Shown piece by piece: positions 21,493 to 34,494 of a stretch of 64,000 bases of DNA. Numbering within the stretch: the stretch's first letter is position 1; every line of letters begins with the position of its first letter. Made by a program: the position numbers and the translations under genes. The stretch lies in NCBI GenBank assembly GCA_013399695.1, contig VXAU01001099.1:62001-126000 (forward strand). The letters are read 5' to 3'. Under the pieces are notes generated by a model, which was not told the DNA's origin, made no database searches, and saw only the letters and a list, made by a program, of their open reading frames with translations. The stretch is from Formicarius rufipectus (Eukaryota > Chordata > Aves > Passeriformes > Formicariidae).

Positions 21493-24400
21493 AGGAGGAC
21501 TAGAGAAAGATGATGACTATTTTGTTCAGTGTAAGAGTGTAATAAAGTAAACCAAGATGCCTCAGAATGAGACAATCTGTCTATCTCTGTCCTTCAGGGT
21601 GTCAGGAAGCAGTGTAGGTGTGCAAATGCTGCGTGGAGTTCTGGAAAGGAAAGGAGCTCTGGCAACGCTCTGTACTGCTACAGCTGTATTGCTTCTGGAC
21701 ATAGCACTACTAAAGAAAGTAGTTTGTCATGACAAAGTCTCCTAACACAAAGCAGGAGGTTCAAGCTGGTCATCCTTCTGAGCACAGTTCAAATATGTGA
21801 ACCACAGAGGCACCCATCGTCTTATTTAATGTAATCAGAAAGCCAACTCTGTCTTGGAGCTAAACTTTACGGATAATCATGCACTGACCCAACTTCCCAC
21901 TATCTCAAATACTTCTCAGCAGTGAGAACTGTGCTCCTTCTTCTCTGGTCTGACTCTCAGGAAAGCAACATGTGCTTCTTTTTGCCCCTCCTTTTTGCTT
22001 GTAAATTGTGCAGTTTGTACTCTGTGTCTGCTCTGTCTTGAAAATTGTTGTCACCTCAACATTCAACACTGTCAGAAATGTTTATTTCATTAGAAGAGGT
22101 GGAAAATCAGTGGAATACAGTAAAATTAAATCACTACAGTAGCATGGATATTAGTGACAATGTCGGGAAATGATAGCAACAAGAATGGCTGAGGAGGTTT
22201 TACAGCACCCCAAAGCCTAACACTAACAATTCTTCAAACAACTGTTATTTTTTTTAATGTTTGCTTTTAATATATACTACTTTTTCTCACCAGATTCCTC
22301 TAAGCAATGTATTAATGTTTCTCTCTCTTATGCTTTATGAAGTCCTTTGGAGTCCTCAGGTTTTCTATTATATGAATGCTATTTATGAGGCATCTGTTTC
22401 CAAAGCTGAGGGCACCTGTTACTAAGTTCCCTTGGTTTGAATAATTTGACATGCAATTCTACTGAAGTTTCTTGAAAGAATTTGCATCAAAGTGGTTCTG
22501 TATGCCCCAGGATGGGACTGCAGACTCTAGAATGAAATGCCACCCTCTTGGAAAACTCCTTGTAACATAATGCAGTTCATGATTTGCCAGTAGGCTTCAC
22601 AGGTCTGTGTTATACCTGTGCGGTTCATCAGAAGGGGAATATATCCTTCGGGCACAATGAAGAAAAGGATAGAGACCGATGCTGATGAACTGTCACTGAA
22701 AGCCTTTTCACAGAAAGGAGGCTTTGAAAACAGCAATATCAATGATGAATCTTGGTATTCATTCTCCAGACTAGTGCTGCTGGATGCTTTTACTAGAAAA
22801 AGCCTGCTGTGCTGAGGTCCAGGCAGGTATTTTATTATTCCTTCATGTAGAGGGATCTGCTATAATTTGTCATATATAGATATGCCATTGCTTATCTAAG
22901 TGTACCAGTAAAAACTGTCTTGGCAAAAAGTTGGAATCATAATTTGCCTTTTGAGATGTCTTTTATTACTCCTTTTCTTATGATGAATATTCTTCATGAT
23001 GTTAAAACTCTTGTGCCTAGATAATTCTATACTAAACAGGTGGAAATTCCTTTAATTCCTGTCTGTACAGAAATATCTAAAAGCAAAAGAAATAGATAAT
23101 AAGACCACAAAACTGAGAACTTTGATGGGAAGATAATGGCAAAAGTTCACCAGCCTGTCTGTGAGGTTTGTTCATACACTAGTCAATTTGGATATAATGT
23201 ACAAATAAAGTGAGTGCAGCAGCCTGCTTCATGCATACAAAAGAATAGTTGCGTATGAACATCAGCCACCAAACTATTTCTCTCGCTTTTCTGCATATGT
23301 AGGTCCAACACATCACTTTCACAGTGGGACCAAGTTCCAGTTCTGGGACACTTGTTCTTTCTTGCAATGTCATAACCTAGAGGCCAGAAGAGAAGCCATC
23401 CTCTCCTAGAATGTTTCATACAGTTCAGCCCCTATAAGTGCTGACATGTAATCTTCCCACTCATACCTCATGTGACTGACTGCAAAGCAGTCTGTCTGTG
23501 GTCATACATTTGCCCTGTGGCAGCTTTGAATCATGCTATTAGCCATTAAAATGTACAGAAGCTGAAGACGCCGCTTAGTGCCTTTTACACTGTAAAATAC
23601 ACAGCCATTTGATATGGAACAGAAAGATACACAAAGGCAATGTTCCAAAACAAAAGTAATGCTGAAGCTTTCTTTTATGGCTCGTCTGGGCTGTTTAATG
23701 TGTTGTCCACTTGATGAAGTAAGCCAAGTGCTTGCTGTCTGCTTTCAAGTTGTCCTTGGAAATGAGAGACCATCTCACTGTTTTTTCCTGTTGAAGTAGA
23801 CAAATTTTAAAAACAGTAGGTCTTTGTTTCCCATTCTTTTTTTTGGAGAAAATCCGGGAAAGTCAGGACCAATGTTTAAGTGGATTCCCAGAGACAAACC
23901 TGTTGGGTCATTCTACAAAGCTCCACAGTATCTGAAATGGGAGAGAAACCACCTAGAAGTTTTCTTCCTAAATTAAACATGTATTCTCCTGAGATTTTGT
24001 GGCCTCTGCCCATTTCTGATGATAGGACAGTTCATCCTCTATTTATTCATCTATAATCATCTGTTAGTTATTGAGGCCTTCTCTGTGTTGGTTGCTGTTA
24101 ATTCTTCAGTGTACATGTAACACAAATGTGTTGAGTAGCATATATTGATGTAGTTATTGTGTTACTTGTTCAGAGCTCCACCAGTTCCTTTAAAAGAAAC
24201 TGAGGTGTTTTTCATAATTGAGGGCTTGTTTTTTTGCATTTTTCTGATGCATTACACTATGTTTTCTGGAAATCTTGTAAATCTGTCTCTTTATCTGTTT
24301 GATATTCCCCAGTTAGCAAGTACCATTTCCAATTATCTGATACTTTAATTAATTAAACTAGTACACTTAAGGTTTGGCTGCTCCAAAGTGAGGGTCTGAC

Positions 24401-24989
24401 CCTGAATATCCCAACCAATCTCATTTTTATCCAAAGAACTGCTATTAACTGTACCAATCCAGAATCAAGCCCAAGAAAAGCTTATTTTTTTCTGCATTCT
24501 CTTGCTGTGTTTACCAGCAATAATTTCTGTGTACTTGCAATACTTAAATGTTATGTCCTTGTACTTCTACATACTAAACCTCTGGTCCTTTTTCCCTCCT
24601 TTGCTAATCTCATTCACCACCTGCCTATACACAGTGATGTATTAAATCCTACTGACATCCATGTAAACCACATTCACTCCCCTGAATTTCCAAGATTGCT
24701 GTATCATGCCTTCAAAGACTTTCCTAGTAAAACATTGCTCCATCTTAAGTTAGCAACTCAGAAACCTGCTTTTTACACAAAAATTGGTCATAGGAACTTT
24801 TAATTAGTGTTTTATCCTCTGTGACCCAGTTTTGATAGTCAGAATTATCCGACATTATCCAGGTGAGTCTCACCCCTCTGCTGACACTTACCAAAAAGGG
24901 AAGGGGATTGAGCTCTTAATATCCAGGGAATGGTGACACTTCCAGGGGATGTGTTTATTCCCATCAGGTCAGCAAAGAAAAGTAGGACA
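21493..24989. other. Non-coding stretch, nothing recognised
   Basis: Short frames only (up to 98 codons, plus 24507-24803). No interspersed repeats recognised. Confidence 0.5.
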
Positions 24990-25512
24990 AGATGTGACTT
25001 GGACACTGTGTTCAGCTTTGGACCCTGTGCTACAAAAGAGACACTGAGATGGTGGAGCTTGTCCAGAGAAGGACAATGAAGCTGAAGGAGGGTCTGAGAG
25101 CACAAGTCTTATAAGGAGTGGCTGAGGGAGCTGGGGCTGTTCAGGTTGGAGAAAAAAAGGCTGAGGGGAGACCTTGTTTTACTACAGTTACCAGAAAGGA
25201 GGTTGTAGCCAGGGGCATTCAGTCTCTTTTCCCAAGTAATAAGCCATAGAGAGAGAGGAAATAGCCCCAAGTTGTACCAGGGAAGGTTTAAATTGTATAT
25301 TAGGAAAAATTCCTTCAAAAAAAGAGTTAGCAAACATTGGAACAGGCTGCCCAGAGAAGTGATGGAGGTCCTGTACCTGGAGGTGTTAAAAAAATTGTAG
25401 ATGAGGCATATAGAAACATGATTTAGTGGTGGACTTGGCAGTGGTGGATTCATTGTTGGATTTGGTGATCTTAAATATCTTTTCCAGTCTGAAAGATTCT
25501 ATGGTTCTATGG
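24990..25512 (+). mobile_element. CR1 LINE fragment: ORF2 end and 3' UTR
   Basis: A diverged CR1 3' portion about 520 bp long. Landmarks in order are TTCAGCTTTGGACCCTGTGC, GGAGCTTGTCCAGAGAAGGA, GGCTGAGGGAGCTGGGGCTG then TTCAGGTTGGAGAAAA and GGCTGAGGGGAGACCTTGTT. These are followed by TTGGAACAGGCTGCCCAGAG and a tail ending GATTCTATGGTTCTATGG. The coding part is full of stops and indels, so no usable frame remains. The last 100 bases have lost the usual CCCTTCCAACCC word, showing greater age than the copy at 17.9 kb. Confidence 0.92.
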
Positions 25513-26830
25513 CAATAACCTGTACACAATTTTTGTTTCTGTTTGTGAATTGTCCTAGATGTGTTAGCTCCAAGGTTTCTGCTGAGATTATTTTTTTTCC
25601 CAGCTGGAATATGTGCAATATTGATGGATATACAGATCATGCTGATTTATTTTATGACTAAGGGAAAGCAATAGGTGTTTTCAAGCCATGATTCATCCAG
25701 TTCTCTTTAATCATGTAATTTAGGCTATGACAAACAGTAACTGAGAAATACCCATTTCTGTCCACTCTCTAAAAAGGGAGTCCAGACTACCTACCCTAGG
25801 TATGGATGCTAACCCTGAAGACTACAAGTTAGATGATGTTCATGTCATCTGTGTTGTGACTCTCACCATTTATGTTACTGTTTGCTGCATTTTGGCAATA
25901 GATATAATAATGTAGGCTAAATCTACATTAGGTGGTGCTTTATGTGGTTTGAAAATGTTAGCTAGTATTTGCAGGTATACATATACAAATACATTAGGCG
26001 CAATAAAATCACAGTGAATGGCACATAACAATAAATAAAAAAAGAATGTTACTCTATTAAATGCCTTTGAATAGTCCAGACTTCATTTCTTTATTCTGTT
26101 CAGTTGTACTAATATATCTGTTCTAGATTTTTGGTTTGTTTCCCCTTTCAAGTAGCCTGTCCCCATAATCTGTGAATAATGAGACAAGGGGAATCTGGCA
26201 CGGCATGGACAAATATTTTTGTACATCCAGGAAGAAGGAAATGGCTGGGTTCATCATTGATGGGACAATACTAGGAAACTATTTATGTTTTTTAATGGGA
26301 AGATGTATTTTCCCAGGCCCCAGGAAAAAGGAGGTGATGCTTTGTGCACTTTTTATAAGCCTAGCAACAAAGTGAAGAAGCAGGAGAAATTGCATCTAAA
26401 AGACTTGTAGATGGTCAATGAGAAACATTGACCAGTCAAACTTCACAGGGCATTTGCCTATTCCTGTCTTTTGTCTTTAGTTAGGAAAAAACCAAGAGAT
26501 TGGGAAAGGGAAACACAAAGAACTTTGTGAGACAGTAAAACAAAGTGAAGGGAGGGAGGGTGGCTGATATGATTAAATGTTATCTAGTGGATATCAGCTG
26601 AGAGAAAAAATAGTGATTAAGCGATCCCATCTTCAAACAGAATTTTGTTTTTCATGTAATTTTACAGGGCTATGGCCAAAATATTTTCACTTTTTCATTA
26701 ATAACCTTCCTAAAGCAATAGAATATATGTTTATTAAAAATGTAGAGGCACTTGCAAAGGTACTGGAAAAGAATATAAGAATTCAGACTAATTTTGTATG
26801 TTGACAACATGGTTGGGAAAAACCTGGAGT
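25513..26830. other. Non-coding stretch, nothing recognised
   Basis: AT-rich sequence with several AATAAA words and no recognisable gene. Confidence 0.5.
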
Positions 26831-26880
26831 GACATAACATAAAAATAGTATAACATAATAGTATAACATAAAAGTATGAG
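26831..26880. repeat. Short imperfect tandem AGTATAACATA repeat
   Basis: The word TAGTATAACATAA recurs with a period of about 14-15 bases, with a partial third copy at each end. Confidence 0.75.
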
Positions 26881-27646
26881 ATGCCAGAGAGAGAAAGGAA
26901 AAATCAAGAGCACAAACAGAAGGTGAGGAATAAGTAACAGTTCTTCAGACAAATGGAGAGTTATTACAGTTAAACAAGTCATGTATTCATGGCATCATGG
27001 GAAAAGCAAGTATATAAGCAGAAGTATCTCTTGTAAAACACAGAAAGTTTTCTGAGCACTGACAAGGCTTTGGATGAACTGCAAGGTATAGCTTTCTACA
27101 CTACACTGTAGACAAGATGTGAAGCTACTGAAAAGAGTTCAGGAGAGACTGAGCAAATGATCATTACTCTAGTAAACATGACCTGCAATAAAAAGCTGGG
27201 AGAAAAATATTGGTGGCTTAGGCCCTTGGCCTGAAGAAAATATGCCTGAGTGCAGAAATGATCACAAATATACAAATACATATAAAGTTGATGCTTTTTG
27301 TAATTGCAGAGCCAAGACAAAAATTAAAAGGACCATAATATCCTTCCAGTCTAAAAAGCCAAGAAGTCACTCGATGATGGCATGTATTATACTAGTCAGT
27401 GTTAATGGAGAAGAAAAGGCCTCCTTAGTTCACTATTTCCACACATGATTCCATACCTAAACATTTTGTTGCCTTGGCTTAATTTGGGAGTGAAATAATC
27501 TTTATATTCTATCCCAACATCTAGAATGGCAGAAAGGAAAAAGATCATAATAGAAAAAATTACAACATGAAGAGGAAACTTAAGTAGTCTTAGATCAAGA
27601 CAGAAAAAACCTCTCTTTTCAGCATGTATGTTTTTTCATTTGCATT
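26881..27646. other. Non-coding stretch, nothing recognised
   Basis: No gene or repeat recognised. Confidence 0.5.
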
Positions 27647-27666
27647 AAAAAAAAAAAAAAAAAAAA
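27647..27666. repeat. A20 run
   Basis: Twenty A preceded by CATT, so an ATTAAA word directly abuts the run. A retrocopy tail is conceivable, but no parent gene is recognisable in the preceding sequence. Confidence 0.85.
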
Positions 27667-27752
27667 GTAAATTTCTCCCAGATGAGAAGGAGGTTGTTTT
27701 CAGGTTTAAAAACAACCCAAAACACTTATTCTCAAAATGGGTAATATTAAAA

Positions 27753-27768
27753 GGAATTAATTAATTCC
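27753..27768. repeat. Perfect 16-bp palindrome
   Basis: GGAATTAATTAATTCC is self-complementary throughout, and TTAATTAATT recurs at about 27775-27784. Confidence 0.9.
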
Positions 27769-29519
27769 GTTCGGTTAATTAATTTGGTTTGACAGACTTC
27801 TACATAACAAGGCAGGGTAGCATATTAGATCAGATTCTCCAGCTTTTTTTCAAGTGATATTAACAAGAATAACACAAATCCCATGTTTCTTTTTAAGTAC
27901 TCTTAGAGTGTATTTCAAAACAGTTTAGAAGTGAGTGTTTCTCGTTCCAGGCTGTAGCTTGCATCAGTTTCTACCGGGGTTTGGAGGGTGAAGCTGCGAA
28001 CACTTACAAACTGTATTCGAAACTAAAGCCTGCCTCTGGGAGGTGAGAAAGATCATATTAGCATTTATTTTGAAGAATCTTTCGATGTCAGTAGGAGCTC
28101 TGAGGTTTTTATTTGAATTGAGAAGGAAACACAGTGCAACCAAAGTAGAAAGATAACAAAAGTCCCAGGGAAAAACTCTGATTATCTTAGGCCTTGATAT
28201 TTAAAAGCATGCCAGAATGTTTTCCTGCACTTTTTTCCATCTCCTGCTGTGTTTTCTCTGAATCATTCTGCATTATATAACATATGCCATATTTTTATTA
28301 TTGCTATTATTAGTAGTATTACTGGTTTTCCATTCTCTTTTCTTTATACTTTAACTGGAAGATATAATTGTTATCACAGTGAAGCCCAAATACAGAGACC
28401 CTGAAACTAACACACAATAACAGCAGCTGGAATCATTTCCATGAGAAAGGAAAGGAAGGGGTCAGGATGATGTCCTGGGATCCCTAATACTTGTACTGAC
28501 TTCTTCCTCTTTGTATTCCACTGAGAGGAGCTTTGCAATTACTGAGACAAGAAAGAGTTTGGCAGCCACTGCTTGGATCCTGATTTCCAGGAAGAGCAAG
28601 AGGAAGGATACAGAAATGCCTGGATAACCATCTAGACAGACAGTCAAAAACGTCCTTACCATTTTGTCATCCCAGTTTCTTCCATGTGCAGCCCTGGAAA
28701 CCCAGCTTGTATCAGGACTAAAACCCCCAGGCTGAGAAAATGAGCAGTCATCCCACCTTCCTAGGGATTCTCTGGGCTTCCAGCTCACATAGAACAGCAG
28801 CCCTGTATAAGTACAGCCCTGTAAAGTCACTTGCTGGAAGACATTCTAAGGGAGACATCACAGTATCTTTGTTTTTTATTTGCTGTTTAAATATTTCCTT
28901 TCAGAAAGAGGTATTGGTTTGCAGAATTAAGAACTGTGCTTTCTCTCTGGAAAACTATTTCTTTTTTTCTGTCCCTATATTTGGCCTTGTTTCTTACCTC
29001 TTTTCACTGCCCATCATACCTGTTTACTCTTGTCCTTCTTACCCATGTTTTTTTGTTCCTCATTTCTTATTTTCAAGAAAAATATAAGAACTCCTCGCAT
29101 TCCCGGAAGTCTTCTTATTTCTTGTGTGAAGTCACTCAGCCCCTCCCAGAACCTGAGATTTCTTCACAGTAGAGAAAAAACAAAAGGTCTAGCATCCTTC
29201 CCCTATTGCTAAGCTAAGGCATTCTGAAAGAGGAAGGGTCAGATAAATATCTATTCATCTCCGGCACTCTCAGATGTAGCTCAAAGGGTCTGCTTTATGG
29301 ATTCAAGATAAGACAATACCTGCAAGCAACATTAAGAGCTAAAGCTCTGGTAACCAGTCAGGGAAAAGAGATTGCTTAAGTCCTCAGCTTGTGTTGAAAA
29401 GACTGTCATCTTATGAGTAAGAAGCGCGCTGGGAGAAGCATGTCTTTCTGACACTATATAGTGGCATAACATATCCTTCACAAGTCAGAAACAGAAAGAT
29501 AAACCTATCTCTGTATTAC
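27769..29519. other. Non-coding stretch, nothing recognised
   Basis: Frames up to 122 codons (minus 28462-28830) and 115 codons (plus 28740-29087) are unrecognised and overlap on opposite strands, as chance frames do. Confidence 0.5.
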
Positions 29520-30049
29520 ATGGGAGAGCTTCAGGTAACCTGTGGTGCACAACTAAGCACTAAGCAGGTGGGTGACTCACCACAAGGGCTTGTGAGGGGA
29601 GATTTTAGTGGTTTTGTCCGTAGAGCTGAGTCAGCCCTGCATAAACACAGCAGAGGAAGAGGTTGTGGAACATGGAACACCACAAGTCCTAGTTTCAAGG
29701 TGTTTGGTTACAGGAAGGAAAATAAATTCCAGCAAAGGTCTGGTCCTGGCACCCTCTCTTTTGCTTCTTCCCTTGCATGGGGGCATTTTCTGTCACAATA
29801 TTCAAGGCCACAGCACTCTGCTCTTAGTAATTCAGACTGGCAAGAAAGGGTATCCCTATGCCAGTGGCTGATAGTAATGATGCTTCAGCAAAAGGACTGG
29901 AAATCCATGCTTTGGGACAGAGTATGGTGGTTGTGGCTAAAATGGACCTTCAGACATACAGGAAAGAGAAGTCCAGGGAGGAATGTGAGTATAAATGTCC
30001 CAGTGGCGGACTAAAGGAGAGGTCCTGGATTCTGAATGTATTCAACTGA
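29520..30049 (+). other. Cluster of three overlapping unexplained open frames
   Basis: A 164-codon plus frame (29520-30014) is overlapped by plus frames at 29608-29871 (87 codons) and 29858-30049 (63 codons). The second contains a hydrophobic LVLAPSLLLLPLHGG segment; the third is hydrophilic. I recognise no domain in any of them. The region is richer in G and purines and poorer in stops than its flanks, which may alone explain the frames. An old frameshifted retroelement or pseudogene is the alternative. Confidence 0.25.
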
Positions 30050-30177
30050 TTTGTGTTTTCTTTCCTAAGAAATAAAAAATAAACACAAAGAAGAAAAAAA
30101 GTAAAAAAGTGATCCTTGAGGAGGAATCCTTACCAAATCACCAGGACACCTAGGAAGGATGAGGGAGCTATATAAAC
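30050..30177. other. Short A-rich spacer
   Basis: An A-rich piece (AAGAAATAAAAAATAAACAC onward) followed by unrecognised sequence. Confidence 0.5.
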
Positions 30178-30227
30178 TATATTTATTTATTTGTTTGTTT
30201 TTTTTTTGTTTTTGTTTTTGTTTGTGA
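30178..30227. repeat. (TTTA/TTTG)n low-complexity tract
   Basis: TTTA units pass into TTTG and TTTTTG units with a ten-T run. Confidence 0.9.
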
Positions 30228-33200
30228 TATGAAACTTGACAGTGAAATTTCAACACCGAGTTCCCTTTCCATCAGGTTCAGGCTGTTTTATTTCATGTAA
30301 GGCTGCATCTGCTTTTATGTTATCACTATCAGAGGTCAAATAATGAGCAATCAAAAGAAGTGTGTTATTTTAAAGGTTTTTATATTTCTAGGCAGGATGG
30401 TAAGGCAGGACTGTCTCATCCACTGAGGAATCAGTGAAGTGCAAGCTCTTTCACATCTAGGAAATGAGTCGGGACAGGTAGAAATCAAGCTCTGCTAGTG
30501 CCTGGAAGCTGATGGCCGGTCTATGTGCAGTGAGCTCTGTGCTCTGACTGCTCTGTGGGATGCATTAGTGTTGGCAGTTTCAGCCAGCAGAAGGAACAAA
30601 GAGGTCCAGTTGGCTGAGTTGCGTTGTCTGTGACTCTGGAGCTCTGACACATGAATGACTGGCCCCTGGTCCCAGTATATTTGTGCTGCTGTTCCCTTTG
30701 CTCAAAACACACAACACAGGGATCATAAGAGCAGACACTGCCAGCAATCATCTTACCTCATTTTTTGCTTGACTAAACAAGCATGGGTTCTTTAACCACT
30801 CTGCACATTTTGTGCTTTAGGTCACTGTTCTAGGAGCCATGGGTGGCTTAGTTTTAGCTACCACTTCAGAAAGTATAAGAATCACTTCTGATAGAAGATT
30901 GATAGTAAAATGCTCAGATTTTGAAGGTAAGCCTCAGCCATGGAAGGCACTATACAGAGTTATCACATAATTTCAACTCCTGGGCTCAGCTAGAGTATTA
31001 GCTGAGAATGGATTGACTTTTTAGTGAGTCAATCTGCAAATCTGTAAGTTCTCTAAGCAAACAAAGATGCGGCAGCATTTATATTGTATGTGTGTTTTTC
31101 TACAAGATATTCAGGGCTTTCAGATACAAGGAAGAAAGACCTGAACCTAATGTTTCTTCTTTAAACTCTGGAGCTCCCGTTGTTTACAATTCATTTTTTT
31201 GTGCAATTTGAGGGCAATTTACTTCAACAGCTCACTTGTGAAACAATTTATTCAGGACAAGACCAAAACACAAAGCACTGAGTACAAGGCAACCAAAATG
31301 ATTCTCACACTCTCTCCCTGCTGCTAAGGATATTGGCTTCTAATCTGCATTCCATACTCGGATACCTTGCAGACAGAGCTAACATTCTGGCTTTTGTGGT
31401 GCAGAATTGATCTTTCAAAAAAGATTTTTATTAAATTTATTTGAGCTGTGTTGAAAGCATGATGAAACAGACTACTTCAGTACAGTTTTTTTCTTTTGCA
31501 TGTGTTTGTTTGAATCAAGGTTTACTCTTAGATACCTGTCTGAATGCACAAATTATAATTCGTATGACCTTTTTAAACAATATGCTACTTTGTTCATTAT
31601 TGCCTTCTCTCCCAAAGTAACTGTCAAGTCTTTCTGTGAACTCATTACTTGACCATGTGTTTGTTCATATAGAGATGGGGGAAGTGGGAGAGGGGAAAAC
31701 AGTCTCACAGTCTTCCCTGCTAACATCCAGTCTCAAATATTTGCTTTTCTATGAAGTAAATCAAGCATGAAAGGACAGAATTGTTTGAAATTAGCACCAA
31801 AAAACTTGTCTTTAAAAAAATATTTTAAACCAAATACTTTCCATAAGAAACTGCAAAACCAGAAAAGTGACCAGCAGTGCCACAGAGCACTGGTTGTGTC
31901 CATGAAATCAAACAAAGCAAACTTTTCATCAAGAGCAAACCAGACTACTGAAAATCCCCTCTCCACAGAGCTATGCTAGTCTTGCTTTTGACACTGTGGA
32001 TACCCTGTGAGAAATTATTCAATGAATTATTATTTGAGGAAGTAAGAAAAAAGGCAAGACAGAGTAAAACAAGACCTTAAACTGCAAGAGCAAATGAAAA
32101 GTACCTTAATAGGAAAACTAATGTTATTTGACTGACCAAATTTGGCTTCTATGTGAGGTGGCAACTCTGAGCTCCTGCAGACTTCACAACTCAGCTTTTA
32201 CCTTGTGTCATGGGAAGCAGAAGTTCTGCCTCTAGTGATGTTCTGGAATCATATAGGATCTTGGGACTCTCCCAGAGATGTATATCCAGCCAGCTTGCAG
32301 TGCAGGGCTTTGACTCTTCCCAGAAGTGCTGCTGTTGGATCAAGTAAAGGAAAAAAACCTTGAAAAACCGTAACCCAATTTTGACAAATATGATTCTTTC
32401 CAAGGTATTGCAACACCTTCTATCTTTTCATTTTGAGGAATCATTTAATGAAGATCTGTTCCCTATTTAGGTTAATGTTGCTTCTGATTGGAGCCTTTCT
32501 GGTAGCAGAGAAACAGTCAAGAGTTCAAGGGACTTAAAGAAATAAATGAAGGTTTTTGAATCCTGTTTTCAGGAGTAACCTGCCCTTTCATCCGGAGGAG
32601 ATATGCTTGTTCCTGCTGATCACACTTTTTTACCAGCTTTTCTTCATGCTTGTAGAGGAAGGGAAAAACAAACACATAGAGAAACATCACCTCTTGAAAA
32701 ATGTATCACTTTAGAGATAGTTAGGTTCCCAAATCAAGGAGAGATGTTCTGATGGAGGACTGTTCAGAGCACATGCTCCAATGCCTGACAAAATCCATCG
32801 AGGAACAGGATTACAGACTCAGAAGAAGAGGTAAAAAATGATAATCACAAAAACCCTCTAACACTAAGACGCTTTTTCATAGATTCTCAGTGGAAATACT
32901 TTGATAGATTTTGATAGAACTGGGTTTTTAATATTTATGAAGCCAGACAAGACCTCCAGATGGAAGCTGCTCTATAAGCACAAAGCTTTGCTATTAATAT
33001 TTATTAATCTGAAAGTGCTTATTTAGTTTTTAGGCAATTTTTGCTCCATCCTTTTCCTAAGCAAACTAACATTAAATCTGTGGGATCTGTGAATTCTCAG
33101 CTTCCCACTGCTGTCTGTAATGTAAATTGCACTTCAAAGAAAAATGTAAGGAAATATAGAAAAATGTTCAGAAATCCACTATGTGAAGGCTCGAGAGCTG

Positions 33201-34362
33201 TTTGCAGAGAGCATTCTTGGCAAGTACTGAACGTGTGGACACCACATGGAGCAACACCAAGCTTTCAAACCTGATCCTGGGGCCTTTGTGAAGCGCAAAC
33301 TCACAGAGAGAAGATTGTGCCCACAGGAACTTCTCCACAAAGTCATGAATATTTTGGTCATGTTTATTCTGGTGGGTGTTCTTAGGTGGTGTTTCATGGT
33401 GGTGAGGATGCACATCACCTTCTTGTCTGAAGCTGAGTGGTGGTGCTTTTGTGGGCCTGGGACTCAGTGTCAGAGAGGGGCAGTTACATGGTCACTGTGA
33501 CTGTCTACACTGAAGCTTGGGTAGCCCTGGTTCTGTCTGTGCTCATGCTGGGATGTCCATCCAGAGGAATCTAGGGAATTAAATGTATGGGATTCTTGTC
33601 CCTGTGTACAGCTGGGAGGTAGTCAAGATATGCATCCAGCAGCCAGGACCTCAGAAGAGTCACAGCAGGATGTAGTTGCACTTAGTTGCCCTTACTCAGG
33701 AGTTTCAATTTTGGTACTAAGTAAAAAAATCCCCACAAACAATAAAAACTTGATAAAAGACTTTTTGTGTTCAGCTGAGGGAATGAAAAGAACCAAGAGC
33801 TCCTGTAAAATCTATGCAGGCAAGTTAAAGTTTGCTCTTCATTCGTCAGGCCTAAACCTAATGAATAGAAGGACTCAATGAAATATGTTGTCTGTAATCT
33901 CACCGATTTGAAAGAAATAAGCGTGACTCAGAGAAGGCTTATTTTTTAAATCAAGTTAAACTAAGGGAAATAGACACTGTACTCTCATAAAGTATTGTTT
34001 TATAATTGGCCATCCTAATTTTAACCAATGTGTTCACAACATTTTTTTATTCTCTCTGGAGAAAAAGAAACACAGAATATTGTTAGATCTCTTTTCATCT
34101 GTCAGTCCTGTATCTTTTAATAAAATATAGGACCTGGAAAAAAGAACTACATGATGATTCTGAAAAGTAAGCTGATAGTTTATTTCACCTTGATATGAAA
34201 ATACTTCTTATTACATATCAGTATTTTCAATAATTGTCTTTGCTTATTCAATAACTAAGATTATGACTTTTTGCTAGTACAATTAAAATCTTATTCTCCT
34301 GGAAAAACAAAACCAAACAAATATTTTTTCCCTTCAATATTTTTTCCCTTCTATCTTATTAT
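30228..34362. other. Non-coding stretch, nothing recognised
   Basis: Four kilobases without a recognisable gene or repeat. At about 33180-33650 composition is somewhat richer in GC and open frames of 79-84 codons overlap on both strands; none is recognisable. Confidence 0.5.
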
Positions 34363-34395
34363 TTTATTTTATAGACATATTGTCTATAAAATAAA
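34363..34395. repeat. Perfect 15-bp stem with 3-base loop
   Basis: TTTATTTTATAGACA (34363-34377) and its exact complement TGTCTATAAAATAAA (34381-34395) flank TAT. It would form a tight AT-rich cruciform or hairpin. Long perfect palindromes with tiny loops are usually unstable, so a recent or tolerated origin is likely. Confidence 0.92.
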
Positions 34396-34494
34396 TAATT
34401 TTCAATGCAAACTCCCCTCACACACAGAGTCTCCAAATCAGCAGAGTATTATAAGAGACAAGAAAAAGACACTGGCAGTTTCCAGGTCTTAGCA
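34396..34494. other. Short non-coding spacer
   Basis: Nothing recognised. Confidence 0.5.

Noticed and set aside
25109..25453. 114-codon minus-strand frame
   Set aside because: It is the antisense shadow of the CR1 copy at 24990-25512.
27540..27666. Processed pseudogene ending in the A20 run
   Set aside because: No parent gene recognisable and no target duplication seen.
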